DNA of 64,000 bases from CAVPDE01 sp963702565 (GTDB taxonomy: Bacteria; Desulfobacterota; DSM-4660; Desulfatiglandales; HGW-15), in the NCBI GenBank assembly GCA_963702565.1, contig CAVPDE010000023.1, positions 185,241 to 249,240 on the forward strand, written 5' to 3'. This document shows positions 16,381-24,562 of this stretch, in pieces. Below the pieces are notes generated by a model. That model made no database searches. It saw only the letters and a list, made by a program, of their open reading frames with translations, and was not told the origin of the DNA. Every line of letters starts with the position of its first letter. The stretch's first letter is position 1. Both the position numbers and the translations under genes were made by a program.

Positions 16381-17125
16381 CATCAATAAAAACCATCCCC
16401 CCCACCAAAACACTGATCTCTGCGAGCTCATTGGTCGCTCCCACGCAGTCGCCTGTAATCCCTTGAAGCTTTCTCCGGCAGTAATACCCGAAGATCAAGG
16501 TGGTTCCCAGGGAGCACAGAGCACAAGCCAGAGCAGCGTGAGGGGAGAACAGCCAGGCTGCTCCAAGTCCGGTAAACAAGAAAGCGAGGATGACGGATAT
16601 CCTGGCAGATTTCCCGCCTTGTCCGAAAGGGGCTGCAATGCTTTCAGCACGGGCATTGGGGATGAAAGCGATGGCCAGACCCTGCATGGCCCGGGAAAAC
16701 ACAAAGCTCCAGAAGATGAAGCGGGGGTTTCCCCTTTCAAAAAAGAACTGCCAGCACCCTGCTTTGATCAGAATGTCGAACACAATGGCACAGACCCCGA
16801 AAGATCCCATGGCCGGGTCCTTCAGCAACTGAAGGATATGGTCCTTGTTCTTTCCTGCTCCGAAAGCGTCCGCAACATCGCCCAGGCCATCGATATGCAA
16901 CCCTCCTGTGAGCCAGGTGACGATGGCCATGGACAGGAGGGCCAAAATAAAGGCATATTTGAACCCGACGGCTGCGGCACCATAGTACATGAGGAGGACG
17001 ACGAATCCGAGAAGCGCGCCCGCGAGCGGGAAAAAACACAGGGATCGAGAGAAATTCTCCGTGTCTTTCCCGGGGATGGGAATAATGGTCAGGGTGCGAA
17101 AGGCTGTTAGTATATCCTTAATCAT
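16367..17125 (-). CDS. cobS: Adenosylcobinamide-GDP ribazoletransferase (cobalamin synthase)
   Basis: Membrane enzyme of 252 residues joining adenosylcobinamide-GDP with alpha-ribazole or its phosphate, the last assembly step of the nucleotide loop. Motifs of the family are present (FRTLTIIPIPGKD near the N-terminus, GGLHIDGLGDVADAFGAGKNKDHILQLLKDPAMGSFG with its metal-binding acidic residues), with several hydrophobic helices. The last codons run into a degenerate tandem repeat, giving a Gly/Met tail. It follows cobT by 15 nt. Confidence 0.94.
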   Translation of the reverse strand: MIKDILTAFRTLTIIPIPGKDTENFSRSLCFFPLAGALLGFVVLLMYYGAAAVGFKYAFILALLSMAIVTWLTGGLHIDGLGDVADAFGAGKNKDHILQLLKDPAMGSFGVCAIVFDILIKAGCWQFFFERGNPRFIFWSFVFSRAMQGLAIAFIPNARAESIAAPFGQGGKSARISVILAFLFTGLGAAWLFSPHAALACALCSLGTTLIFGYYCRRKLQGITGDCVGATNELAEISVLVGGMVFIDGGMG

Positions 17126-17140
17126 GGTTCCCCAAAGGTT

Positions 17141-18187
17141 TCACTCTGCTTTTCCCGACACCCCTGCAGAATCAAAAGTGGCCATTCGGTGATAGCACTC
17201 CATGGCCTGGACAATAATCTGCATGGCCAGCACTGATCCCGTTCCTTCGCCAAGGCGCATGTTCAGGGAGAGAATCGGCTCGATGCCTTGGGAAGCAAGA
17301 AAGGGTTTGTGAAATTGCTCGGCAGAAGCGTGAGCGAAAAAAAGGTAGTCCGTTACCTCAGACTCCATCTTGATGGCGACCAGAGCGGCAGCCGTTGCAA
17401 CGAACCCGTCTATAACCACCGGGATACGGCTCTGGGCTCCGCCTAGGATCATGCCTGCCATGCCGGCAATCTCGAAGCCCCCGACCCGCCTCAAGGCCTC
17501 AAAGGGAGTGCCATCCCACTCTCTTCTGTGGAACAGGACTGCGTCACGGACCACTTGCTTCTTCTTTTCAAGAAGGGCGCCGACAGACCCTGTGCCTGCA
17601 CCGACGGTTTTCTCAGGATCCAAATCGAGCAATAGACTGAAGAGCGCGGAGGCCGAGGAGGTGTTGCCGATTCCCATTTCTCCCACACCCAGGAGATCAC
17701 AGGCGGATCCTTCAGCAAGGTTTTGACCGACATCGAGAGCTTTCAGGCATTCCTCTGGGCTCATGGCCGGCTCTTTCTTGAAGTTCTTGGTCCCTTCGGC
17801 AATTTTTCTTATCAGGAGTCCCGGGGACTCCTGGAAACTGCTTTTCACGCCCATGTCGACCACGGCACAGTCGATTCCCGCTTTTCTGCACATCACGCTG
17901 ATGGCGGCCCCTCCAGCGGCCATGTTGAGCGCCATCTGGCAGGTGACCTCACTCGGATAGGGGGTGATGTTTTCTTCTGTTATGCCATGATCTCCTGCAA
18001 AGGTGAATATCTTCATCCGCGAGACTTTGGCGGACGTGGTGCCTCTGCAAAGACAGTAACGGAGGACAAACTCTTCCAGCCTTCCAAGACTGCCGATCGG
18101 TTTTGTCAGGTTGTTGAGACGGTCCACAACCTCTTTCTCAAGATCCTTGTTCGCTGCCGGGTGAATGGCAAAGCACGGTTTATCCAC
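17141..18187 (-). CDS. cobT: Nicotinate-nucleotide-dimethylbenzimidazole phosphoribosyltransferase
   Basis: Cytoplasmic enzyme of 348 residues that activates the lower-ligand base to an alpha-riboside phosphate for cobamide assembly. Family signatures are visible: KPIGSLGRLEEF, FAGDHGITEENITPYPSEVT, GEMGIGNTSSA, and the catalytic glutamate region LGEGTGSVLAM near the C-terminus. CobT selectivity helps decide which lower ligand the cell uses. The start overlaps the cobU stop by 8 nt, pointing to coupled translation. Confidence 0.96.
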   Translation of the reverse strand: MDKPCFAIHPAANKDLEKEVVDRLNNLTKPIGSLGRLEEFVLRYCLCRGTTSAKVSRMKIFTFAGDHGITEENITPYPSEVTCQMALNMAAGGAAISVMCRKAGIDCAVVDMGVKSSFQESPGLLIRKIAEGTKNFKKEPAMSPEECLKALDVGQNLAEGSACDLLGVGEMGIGNTSSASALFSLLLDLDPEKTVGAGTGSVGALLEKKKQVVRDAVLFHRREWDGTPFEALRRVGGFEIAGMAGMILGGAQSRIPVVIDGFVATAAALVAIKMESEVTDYLFFAHASAEQFHKPFLASQGIEPILSLNMRLGEGTGSVLAMQIIVQAMECYHRMATFDSAGVSGKAE

Positions 18188-18719
18188 GGGGAGGTTCTCC
18201 TTTCAGAGGGAGAGGCAGCCCGCAGCAAAGCAGATAGACGGTAGCTGCCTTCGTGGCCACACGTCGGTTGAGATACCCGGCCATGTCCCTGAAGGAGCGA
18301 GCCAGAGGGTTTTCAGGGACAATACCCCATCCGACCTCATTGGTCACCAGGAGGAGATCGCAGGCCGGTTGATCCAGATGATCGAGAAAGACCTCGACCT
18401 GCATCCGGACTTTTTCTTCGGTGTCTTGGAAATGATGATAGAGATTCCCCAGCCACACCGTGAGGCAATCGACGACAACCACTTCAATGCCGCCCGGCAA
18501 ATCGGCGAGCACACGGGGAAGGTCAATGGGCTCCTCGATCGTGTGAAATCGATCGCCCCGTTCTTCACGGTGCCGGGAGATCCTATCCTTCATTTCCTGG
18601 TCAAGGGGAACGGCCGTGGCGACGAAAGCTCGCTTTGAATAGTTTTGGAGGCCGAGAGAGAGCGCGAACGCACTCTTCCCGCTTCTGGCTCCTCCGGTGA
18701 TCAGAGTGATTTTGCCCAT
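18180..18719 (-). CDS. cobU: Adenosylcobinamide kinase / guanylyltransferase
   Basis: Bifunctional enzyme of 179 residues that phosphorylates adenosylcobinamide and transfers GMP to it. P-loop GGARSGKS is at the N-terminus; the RISRHREERGDRFHTIEEP segment contains the guanylylated histidine region, and VVVDCLTVWLGNL and TNEVGWGIVPENPLAR are family blocks. It salvages cobinamide produced by removal of a foreign nucleotide loop, as expected downstream of CbiR. It overlaps cbiR by 19 nt. Confidence 0.95.
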   Translation of the reverse strand: MGKITLITGGARSGKSAFALSLGLQNYSKRAFVATAVPLDQEMKDRISRHREERGDRFHTIEEPIDLPRVLADLPGGIEVVVVDCLTVWLGNLYHHFQDTEEKVRMQVEVFLDHLDQPACDLLLVTNEVGWGIVPENPLARSFRDMAGYLNRRVATKAATVYLLCCGLPLPLKGEPPRG

Positions 18720-19528
18720 GTTTTCAACGCTCCTTGATGACCCAATCTTTCCACAACGTCGAGGGACAGACGAAAATCGTTTTCATCGAAAACCTCAAGG
18801 GTGAGGATCGGGGCGGAAGACTGCCACGACCGGAGGCTGCCGAAGAGAAGGGCAAGGTCTGAGTCGCTCAGCGCTCCCAGGTCTCGGTGGTCCTTGTTTT
18901 CTCGAATGCCGTGGGCATGGAAGACGCGGACCCGATCGTGATACTTCGCCAGATAAGCGTCAAGAGGATAGCCCTGGAGCAGGACATGCCCGATATCCAA
19001 ACAGACGGAGAGTTCAAACTCGCAGACAATCGGGTCGACCAAAGCAAAGGGATAGTCCAGAGTCTCGACACAGAAGAGATGGGACGGAATTCCGATGCCG
19101 AGCAGTTCTGCCACGGATGCCCTGAGACTGCTTGTCCATCCCGTCATGTTCTCCGACGGAATGAGACCTCTCCGGTCCCCCTCAAAGTGCACCACATAGG
19201 CTGCCGGATTCAGAGGGGCGGTCAACTCCGCAATGTGAAGCGCTTTTTTCATCGACCTGCGCCGCTCTGCCTCGTCCACAGCTCCGAGCGAGAGCCCAAG
19301 GGGCAAGTGCACCGTGTAGGACAGATCGTTGGAGCAGGCTATTTCACGAAGCGCGGTGATCGTTTCTTTGTCAGGGAGATTGGATTCATCGTCCGCTTCA
19401 AAAAGAACGAGTTCAATGTCATCCACATAAGGCGCCAGGAACCTGACATTGGTCATCAGGTCGGCCGGGATGATGTAAGAGGTGGTTCCCAAGCGAAAGG
19501 GGAACCGGTTTTTGAGGTTTTTCATCAT
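18701..19528 (-). CDS. cbiR: Probable cobamide-remodelling phosphodiesterase (CbiR-like)
   Basis: Protein of 275 residues with an AP-endonuclease-2/sugar-isomerase-type TIM barrel. Candidate metal ligands occur on successive strands: IELVLFE, YTVHLPLG, YVVHFEG, FCVETLDYPF, CLDIGHVLL, VFHAHGI and LTLEVF. CbiR, described from Akkermansia, belongs to this superfamily and cuts the nucleotide loop of cobamides so that CobU/CobT/CobS can rebuild them with another lower ligand. The position between btuB and cobU, with overlap into cobU, fits this exactly. A generic sugar-phosphate isomerase would be the alternative; context argues against it. Confidence 0.8.
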   Translation of the reverse strand: MMKNLKNRFPFRLGTTSYIIPADLMTNVRFLAPYVDDIELVLFEADDESNLPDKETITALREIACSNDLSYTVHLPLGLSLGAVDEAERRRSMKKALHIAELTAPLNPAAYVVHFEGDRRGLIPSENMTGWTSSLRASVAELLGIGIPSHLFCVETLDYPFALVDPIVCEFELSVCLDIGHVLLQGYPLDAYLAKYHDRVRVFHAHGIRENKDHRDLGALSDSDLALLFGSLRSWQSSAPILTLEVFDENDFRLSLDVVERLGHQGALKTWAKSL

Positions 19529-19545
19529 AATGATTTTTCACCCCT

Positions 19546-21576
19546 TTAGTAGCGAATCTCGATTCCTCCCATCCAGTTCCTCTCGGGCGCCGGGTAATAA
19601 TAAGGCGTGGAGGTGAAACCGCCGATCAATCCGTACTCGGAGTACTTCTGTTGTGTCACGTTATTGACTCCCGCAAAAAGGTTCAGCCATTTCCAGGCGC
19701 AGGAGAGTCTGAGATTGATCGTGTAGTAGCTCTCAAGCTTCTCGAAGCGATTGGCCTGGTCGCTGATCAGAAAGCTTTCTGCCACGTAGAAGTAGTCGGC
19801 CGAGAAAACCAGGTTGGGGATCACATCATGAATGCGAAAGCCCAGATTGAATTTGGTTCTGGGTACGGCAGGGATATCTTTTCCGTCAAAAGGCCCATCG
19901 CGGAACGTGGCTTTTTCGTAAGCATAATTTCCGTAAAGGGTCAACCATTCGAAGAAGTCTGCCTTGGCACCGACCTCTATGCCCTGGTGCAGAGTTTGGT
20001 CATAGTTCTCATTGGTGAAGGTGGCCTTGTTGAAGAAAATCTCGTCTTTAATCTCCGCCCGGTACAAGGTGATGTTGGCCTGGAGATACGGGGTGAAGAA
20101 GTGCCTTGCGCCCACTTCATAATGATCGCCTGTTTGGGGCTTCAGGTCCGGGTTGACCCTGATCCTTCCGGCCACGTAGTCGAAGAGCACCAGTTCATCG
20201 GTCAAGGGGAACCGAAAACTCCGGTTGTATCTTCCAAAAAGCGCGGACTTTCCGCTGTAAAGCCAGGTGAGCCCCGCGGTGTAGGCATTCTCGCTTTCCT
20301 CGACCGTTTCGTCCAAGGGAGCCAGCGGAAAGGCGCTCAGATCCCTCTGGTGGAGATCATATTCGACTTTTTCGTGCCTCGCGCCGAGGGTGAGAATCAG
20401 ATTCTCCAAAACGGAGAAGTCATCATTCACATAGAGACCGTAGGAATCCCGGCTGATGTCGGCCAGACCGGTGAGTGTGGTCGATGAAGAAAGGAACCCG
20501 GAATAGGTTTTGAGATCCTGGTCAATCCAGTAAAAGTCAACTCCGGTGATGAGCGTGTTCTTGTGACCCATCACGTCCGACTTGTGAACATATCTAGGGG
20601 TGAATCCATAGGTTTCGATCTGGCTGTCAATCACATAAGGGAAGAGGGAATCAGGGAAGTCGCTTTTGCTGTCACGGTTCCGGTAGGAAAGATCCGTCAC
20701 CAGATTCCCCCAGTTTCCGAAAAATACATCCGACCCGAGTTTCAGATACCCATCCTCTGTCTCAGCCTTGTCCAGGGGATCCAGACTCGCTCGGCGGTTT
20801 ACGGAAAGCTGGTCCTTTGTGAGAGGGCCCGGTAGGCCATAGTCATCCGTGTGATAGGACCCTGACACATTCAGGCTCAGGAACGAAGCGGCATCGTAGA
20901 CGAGTTTCCCGCCCGCGTCTTTCGCGCGGTAGTCGTTGTTTTCCCGATACCCATGAGTGGAATCGTAGCTGCCGTAAAAGGAGGCGGCAAGAGGCCCCTG
21001 TCCTCCGCTGACCGAGACATGCTCCTTGTTGCGGCCGTAACTGCCTGCGGTGGCCCCTGCAGAAAAAGCAAACCGATCGGAAGGGGTTTTCGTGATAATG
21101 TTGATCACCCCGCCGACCGCATTGTCGCCGTAGAGCACGGTTCCGGTTCCCCGTACGATCTCAATCCGCTCGATCTGATCCAAGGGGATCTGTGTCCAAT
21201 CCACTCCGCTCAGGTCGATTTCATTCACCCGCCGGCCGTCCACCAGAACGAGATTATTGTAAGGGGCGGCCTCTCCAAAGCCCCGCAGGTCTACTTGCGC
21301 CGATTTCCCATTGGCCAAAAGGTCGCGCACGACAATCCCCTCCTGGGCCCGCAGAAGGTCCGGCACGTTCTTGGCGCTGGAGTTCTTGATGTCTTCCTGG
21401 TCGATCACCGTGACATTGGCAGGAATTCGCTCCACTTTCTCCTCGGACCTGGTCCCGGTCACCACCACTTCGTCCATGGTGACCGGCGATCCGGGCGGTC
21501 TCTTATCCTCCTGAGCGAGAGCTTGTGACGGCAGCAACAACAAGAACAGCGGCAGAACCCAAGAACTTCTTTTCAT
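19546..21576 (-). CDS. btuB: TonB-dependent outer-membrane receptor, BtuB-like
   Basis: Outer-membrane beta barrel of 676 residues with signal peptide (LPLFLLLLPSQALA), TonB box MDEVVVTGTR, plug domain (VPDLLRAQEGIVVRDL, DGRRVNEIDLSGVDWTQIPLDQIERIEIVRG, YGDNAVGGVINIITK) and a C-terminal strand ending in an aromatic residue (GGIEIRY). Cobalamin-riboswitch control and the neighbouring btu/cob genes make cobamide the substrate. The ATG overlaps the stop of the 41-codon upstream ORF as ATGA, so translation may be coupled to it. Confidence 0.92.
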   Translation of the reverse strand: MKRSSWVLPLFLLLLPSQALAQEDKRPPGSPVTMDEVVVTGTRSEEKVERIPANVTVIDQEDIKNSSAKNVPDLLRAQEGIVVRDLLANGKSAQVDLRGFGEAAPYNNLVLVDGRRVNEIDLSGVDWTQIPLDQIERIEIVRGTGTVLYGDNAVGGVINIITKTPSDRFAFSAGATAGSYGRNKEHVSVSGGQGPLAASFYGSYDSTHGYRENNDYRAKDAGGKLVYDAASFLSLNVSGSYHTDDYGLPGPLTKDQLSVNRRASLDPLDKAETEDGYLKLGSDVFFGNWGNLVTDLSYRNRDSKSDFPDSLFPYVIDSQIETYGFTPRYVHKSDVMGHKNTLITGVDFYWIDQDLKTYSGFLSSSTTLTGLADISRDSYGLYVNDDFSVLENLILTLGARHEKVEYDLHQRDLSAFPLAPLDETVEESENAYTAGLTWLYSGKSALFGRYNRSFRFPLTDELVLFDYVAGRIRVNPDLKPQTGDHYEVGARHFFTPYLQANITLYRAEIKDEIFFNKATFTNENYDQTLHQGIEVGAKADFFEWLTLYGNYAYEKATFRDGPFDGKDIPAVPRTKFNLGFRIHDVIPNLVFSADYFYVAESFLISDQANRFEKLESYYTINLRLSCAWKWLNLFAGVNNVTQQKYSEYGLIGGFTSTPYYYPAPERNWMGGIEIRY

Positions 21577-21698
21577 TTGTCATTCTCCAATCTCCTCTTG
21601 ACCCAGCGACTGTATTCCCTAACAAAGCGCGGGTCGAGAAATACGAGCACTTCCCCCAGGTACAAAAGCTCTTCTTTGATTCGCCAGTACAGATGCAT
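21573..21698 (-). CDS. 41-aa leader ORF translationally coupled to btuB
   Basis: An ORF of 42 codons including the stop starts at ATG (21698-21696) after AAAGGAGAG and ends in TGA overlapping the btuB ATG (ATGA). The peptide starts MHLYWRIKEELLYLGEVLVF and is amphipathic, with hydrophobic and aromatic residues (Trp, Tyr, Leu) and a basic C-terminal half. It lies after the riboswitch terminator, inside the regulated transcript. I do not recognise a family. It may be a real small protein or an ORF that tunes btuB translation. Confidence 0.6.
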   Translation of the reverse strand: MHLYWRIKEELLYLGEVLVFLDPRFVREYSRWVKRRLENDK

Positions 21699-21733
21699 CG
21701 GTCGATCCTCTCCTTTGTCGTTATTCCTGAAAC

Positions 21734-21772
21734 AAAAAAATCCCCGAATCGATTGTCTCGATCCGGGGATTT
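21734..21772 (-). terminator. Intrinsic terminator of the cobalamin riboswitch expression platform
   Basis: Read on the minus strand, 15-bp arms (21758-21772 and 21738-21752, one mismatch) enclose a 5-nt loop and are followed by a run of Ts (As at 21734-21740 on the plus strand). It sits about 65 nt after the B12 box and before the leader ORF and btuB, as expected for transcription attenuation when cobalamin is bound. Confidence 0.85.
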
Positions 21773-21835
21773 CCCTTTTTTATCCTCTAGATCTACAAGA
21801 TGCAGCCTATGACCTCGAAGGCTGTCGCGAAACGT

Positions 21836-22012
21836 CTAGGCAGGTCTTCTGACTCCCTCGCTCTTACAGCGGCCTTCCCATCCCGGAACATCAGAACAGT
21901 GGCACACAGCGGCTGACAGAGTTCTCCTCCCCAACAAGCGAGAGGAGCAAGGTTACAGCGGCGGGCCCGTCCCCGGTTTTAACGGGGTTCCCTTTTAAGC
22001 TCCAACGGAGCG
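21836..22012 (-). promoter_or_regulatory. Cobalamin riboswitch
   Basis: On the minus strand the order of conserved blocks is intact: a start of the TTAAAAGGGAA type, the CCCGCCGCTGTAA block, GCCACTGTTCTGATGTTCCG with GGGAAGG, and the B12 box AGTCAGAAGACCTGCC near 21839-21854. It controls the cobamide uptake/remodelling operon through the terminator downstream. Outer boundaries are approximate. Confidence 0.95.
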
Positions 22013-22154
22013 CCTAAACAAAGTGAGACGAGTTTTCCTGAACAGGTCGAAGAAGTCAAGAAGAATCTTTTCCATGGTGCTCACCCTGAATTAAAATGCC
22101 GTATGAAAAGGCCCACTGGAACGACGAAGGGTGTAGGGGAGGGGCCGTGCAGCC

Positions 22155-23435
22155 GGTAACGTCAAGAGTTTTGTGTCACAAGGAAAGGGGTAGCAATTCC
22201 CTGTTGTTTGTTTTCATAGGAGAACACCGCGTAGAGGATCCTGTCCACACTGGTTCTGTCTGAGAAGACCCCCATTGGTCTTGTTCTCCTGCGCACCTCC
22301 CGAAACCTTCTCTCTATCGCGTTTGTGGTTCTAATGGCTTTCCTCCAGGAGGAATCCCTAAAGGAAAAGAAAGTCAACAACTCCTCTAGATCCTCTCTGA
22401 GACAGCGCACAGCCTTGGGATAGAGCTGATCCCATTGCTCCACAAAACGCTTCGCCGCTTGCCGAGCCCCTACGAGGTGTTTGGCGTCCATGACCCTGTG
22501 AAGGGAGTCTTTCACGCTAGGCTGATCGGTCTTTCTGACTTTATCCAGGATGTTTCGGATCTTGTGGGCCCAGCACCGCTGAAGAGGGACTTGAGAATAA
22601 ACCAGAGGCAGGGCAGCCAATAATCCAGCGCCCCCATCGGTCACGATCAATTCCACCCCCTCGCCCTTCAATCCCCTGCGGTACAGATCATTAAAGAACG
22701 CTTCCCAGGCCGAAGCATTCTCCCCTGGAGCCAAGCGAAAGTCGATGATCTCCTTCTTCCCATCCGGCCGGATCCCTAACACCACCAACACCGGCCTGCG
22801 AATCGCTCCGGCGCCACTCTTTCTGGACAGCACAACCCCATCAAAGATCAGCACTCTATACTGATCCCTCAGAGCTCGACGGTGAAACGCTTTCACCACC
22901 TGGTCCAGCTGTTTGCCCACCCGGCTCACCGTGGAGGCACTCACCCTCTCCCCCAACACCGGAAAGAGCGCCTCGGCCACCTTCCGGGTAGAGATCCCCA
23001 ACACGAAACAGGACAGGATCATCCGGTCAATGCGCTGTGCCCTTCGACAATAGGCCCTTACCACCTTCAGCGCACTGTAGCGGCGGGTCCGGGGTACTTC
23101 CAACTCCACATCTCCGATCTCCGTCAAAAGGTGCCGGCTGTACCGGCCGTTTCGTCAGTCCTCCTCTCCGCGAACGGCCATCTCTTCCAGATACGAGTCG
23201 AGGTTGGCTTTCATCCTGCCTTCCAGGAACTGCTTCAGGGCAATCCTAGAGTAAAATCGGTAGTCTTCACTCCACGGGACACCCTGCGAGCTGATTTCCT
23301 TGATCACTCTATACGCTTTCGATACACTACGAATCGCTGCAACTCGTTGCGGCATGGGGTACCTCCTTATAAGTTATGGGCTAACTTTTTTGAGGTACCC
23401 CTTTCCTTTGACTGACACAAGATCTAATACATCAC
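22155..23435 (-). mobile_element. IS256-family insertion sequence
   Basis: About 1281 bp carrying one interrupted transposase. The terminal regions are imperfect inverted copies (TTGTGTCA ... AAGGAAAGGGGTA at both ends). The element is flanked by the 10-bp direct repeat CCGTGCAGCC at 22145-22154 and 23436-23445, consistent with a target duplication; the family usually makes 8-9 bp, so the exact ends are uncertain by a base or two. It inserted between the riboswitch region of the minus-strand operon and the plus-strand pilT gene. Confidence 0.85.
22162..23355 (-). pseudogene. IS256-family transposase interrupted by an in-frame TGA
   Basis: DDE transposase of the Mutator/IS256 type. The reading frame from ATG 23355 gives 66 residues and meets TGA at 23157-23155. 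The same frame continues (RNGRYSRHLLTEIGDVELEVPRTRR) to 22162, so full length would be about 397 residues, the usual family size. Catalytic residues are visible in the long part: D in LIFDGVVLSRK, D in IVTDGGAGLL, and E in TTNAIERRFREV. A single nonsense change, perhaps from TGG, explains it; the copy is probably inactive unless the stop is read through. Confidence 0.88.
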
Positions 23436-23503
23436 CCGTGCAGCCATGAGGGTTGACTCACAGGTCAGAATCGCTTATACTTATGGACACTTGGAGGGTT
23501 TTC

Positions 23504-24562
23504 TTGGCAAAAATCGATGTCCTCCTCAACATGATGATCAACCACCAAGCCTCGGATCTTCACATCTCTTCAGGCGATCCTCCCATGCTGCGCATCAATG
23601 GCCGCCTTCAACGTCTGAAATATCACGATCTTACGCCTCAGGAAGTGGAAGTCCTGTTGTTCGAGCTTCTCGAAGAAGACCAGGTCGCTCTCCTGCAAAC
23701 GAGAAAAGATATTGACTTTGCTTACGAGATGGTGGACCAAGCCCGGTTTCGTTCGAACGTCTTCATGGAGAGGAAAGGCTACGGAGGGTCCTTCCGGCTC
23801 ATTCCGAACGCAATCAAGACGTTGCGGGAGCTGATGCTGCCCGAGTCGGTGCAGATCTTGAGCCGGCAAAGGGCCGGCCTGGTTCTCGTCACCGGGCCTA
23901 CCGGATCAGGGAAATCCACAACCCTGGCCGCCATGATCGACTTGATCAACAAAGAACAAACCTACCACATCATCACCCTGGAAGATCCCATTGAGTTCAT
24001 CCACCCCAAGGGTAAGTGCCTCATCCACCAAAGGCAGATCGGTTTTCATGCGGAGAGCTTCGCTTCCGGCCTGCGGGCCGCGCTACGGGAGGACCCGGAC
24101 GTGATCCTGGTAGGCGAAATGAGGGACCTGGAGACGGTGCAACTTGCCCTCACTGCTTCTGAAACAGGGTTACTGGTCTTGGGAACCCTCCACACCTCCA
24201 GCGCTCACAAGACCGTGGACCGAATCATCGACGTTTTTCCCACGTTCCAGCAGGCCCAGATCAGGACCGTGCTGAGCGAGGCCCTGCGGGGAGTCGTGTC
24301 TCAGAGGCTGCTGAGAAGGGCGGATGGCACCGGCAGGATCGCAGCCGTAGAGGTGATGATCACCAACCAGGCCATTACAAATCAGATCCGGGAAGGAAAA
24401 ACCCACCAGATCCCCTCCGTGCTCCAGACCGGAAAGAACGCAGGCATGCAAACCATGGAGGACCACATCAGGGCCCTGGCCCAACAAGGCATTGTGGATC
24501 GGGAGGAAGCGGCCTCCCACCTTGATGAAAAAAGACGGCCAGTCGGCGAGGAACCACGATGA
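23504..24562 (+). CDS. pilT: PilT-family type IV pilus retraction ATPase
   Basis: Hexameric cytoplasmic ATPase of about 352 residues that drives pilus retraction. All motifs are present: N-terminal ASDLHISSGDPPMLRINGRL, Walker A GPTGSGKST, Asp box TLEDPIEF, Walker B ILVGEMRD and His box GTLHTSSA. The proposed start is TTG 23504, six nt after GGAGG (23493-23497); in-frame ATGs at 23483 and 23453 would add 7 or 17 residues not typical of PilT, and 23453 is only 18 nt from the IS end. The next gene overlaps its stop as ATGA, so the two are coupled. Confidence 0.92.
   Translation: MAKIDVLLNMMINHQASDLHISSGDPPMLRINGRLQRLKYHDLTPQEVEVLLFELLEEDQVALLQTRKDIDFAYEMVDQARFRSNVFMERKGYGGSFRLIPNAIKTLRELMLPESVQILSRQRAGLVLVTGPTGSGKSTTLAAMIDLINKEQTYHIITLEDPIEFIHPKGKCLIHQRQIGFHAESFASGLRAALREDPDVILVGEMRDLETVQLALTASETGLLVLGTLHTSSAHKTVDRIIDVFPTFQQAQIRTVLSEALRGVVSQRLLRRADGTGRIAAVEVMITNQAITNQIREGKTHQIPSVLQTGKNAGMQTMEDHIRALAQQGIVDREEAASHLDEKRRPVGEEPR

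Noticed and set aside
23155..23157. Selenocysteine at the TGA of the transposase
   Set aside because: Transposases of this family have no known catalytic cysteine or selenocysteine here, and no SECIS-like hairpin was seen; a nonsense mutation is simpler.
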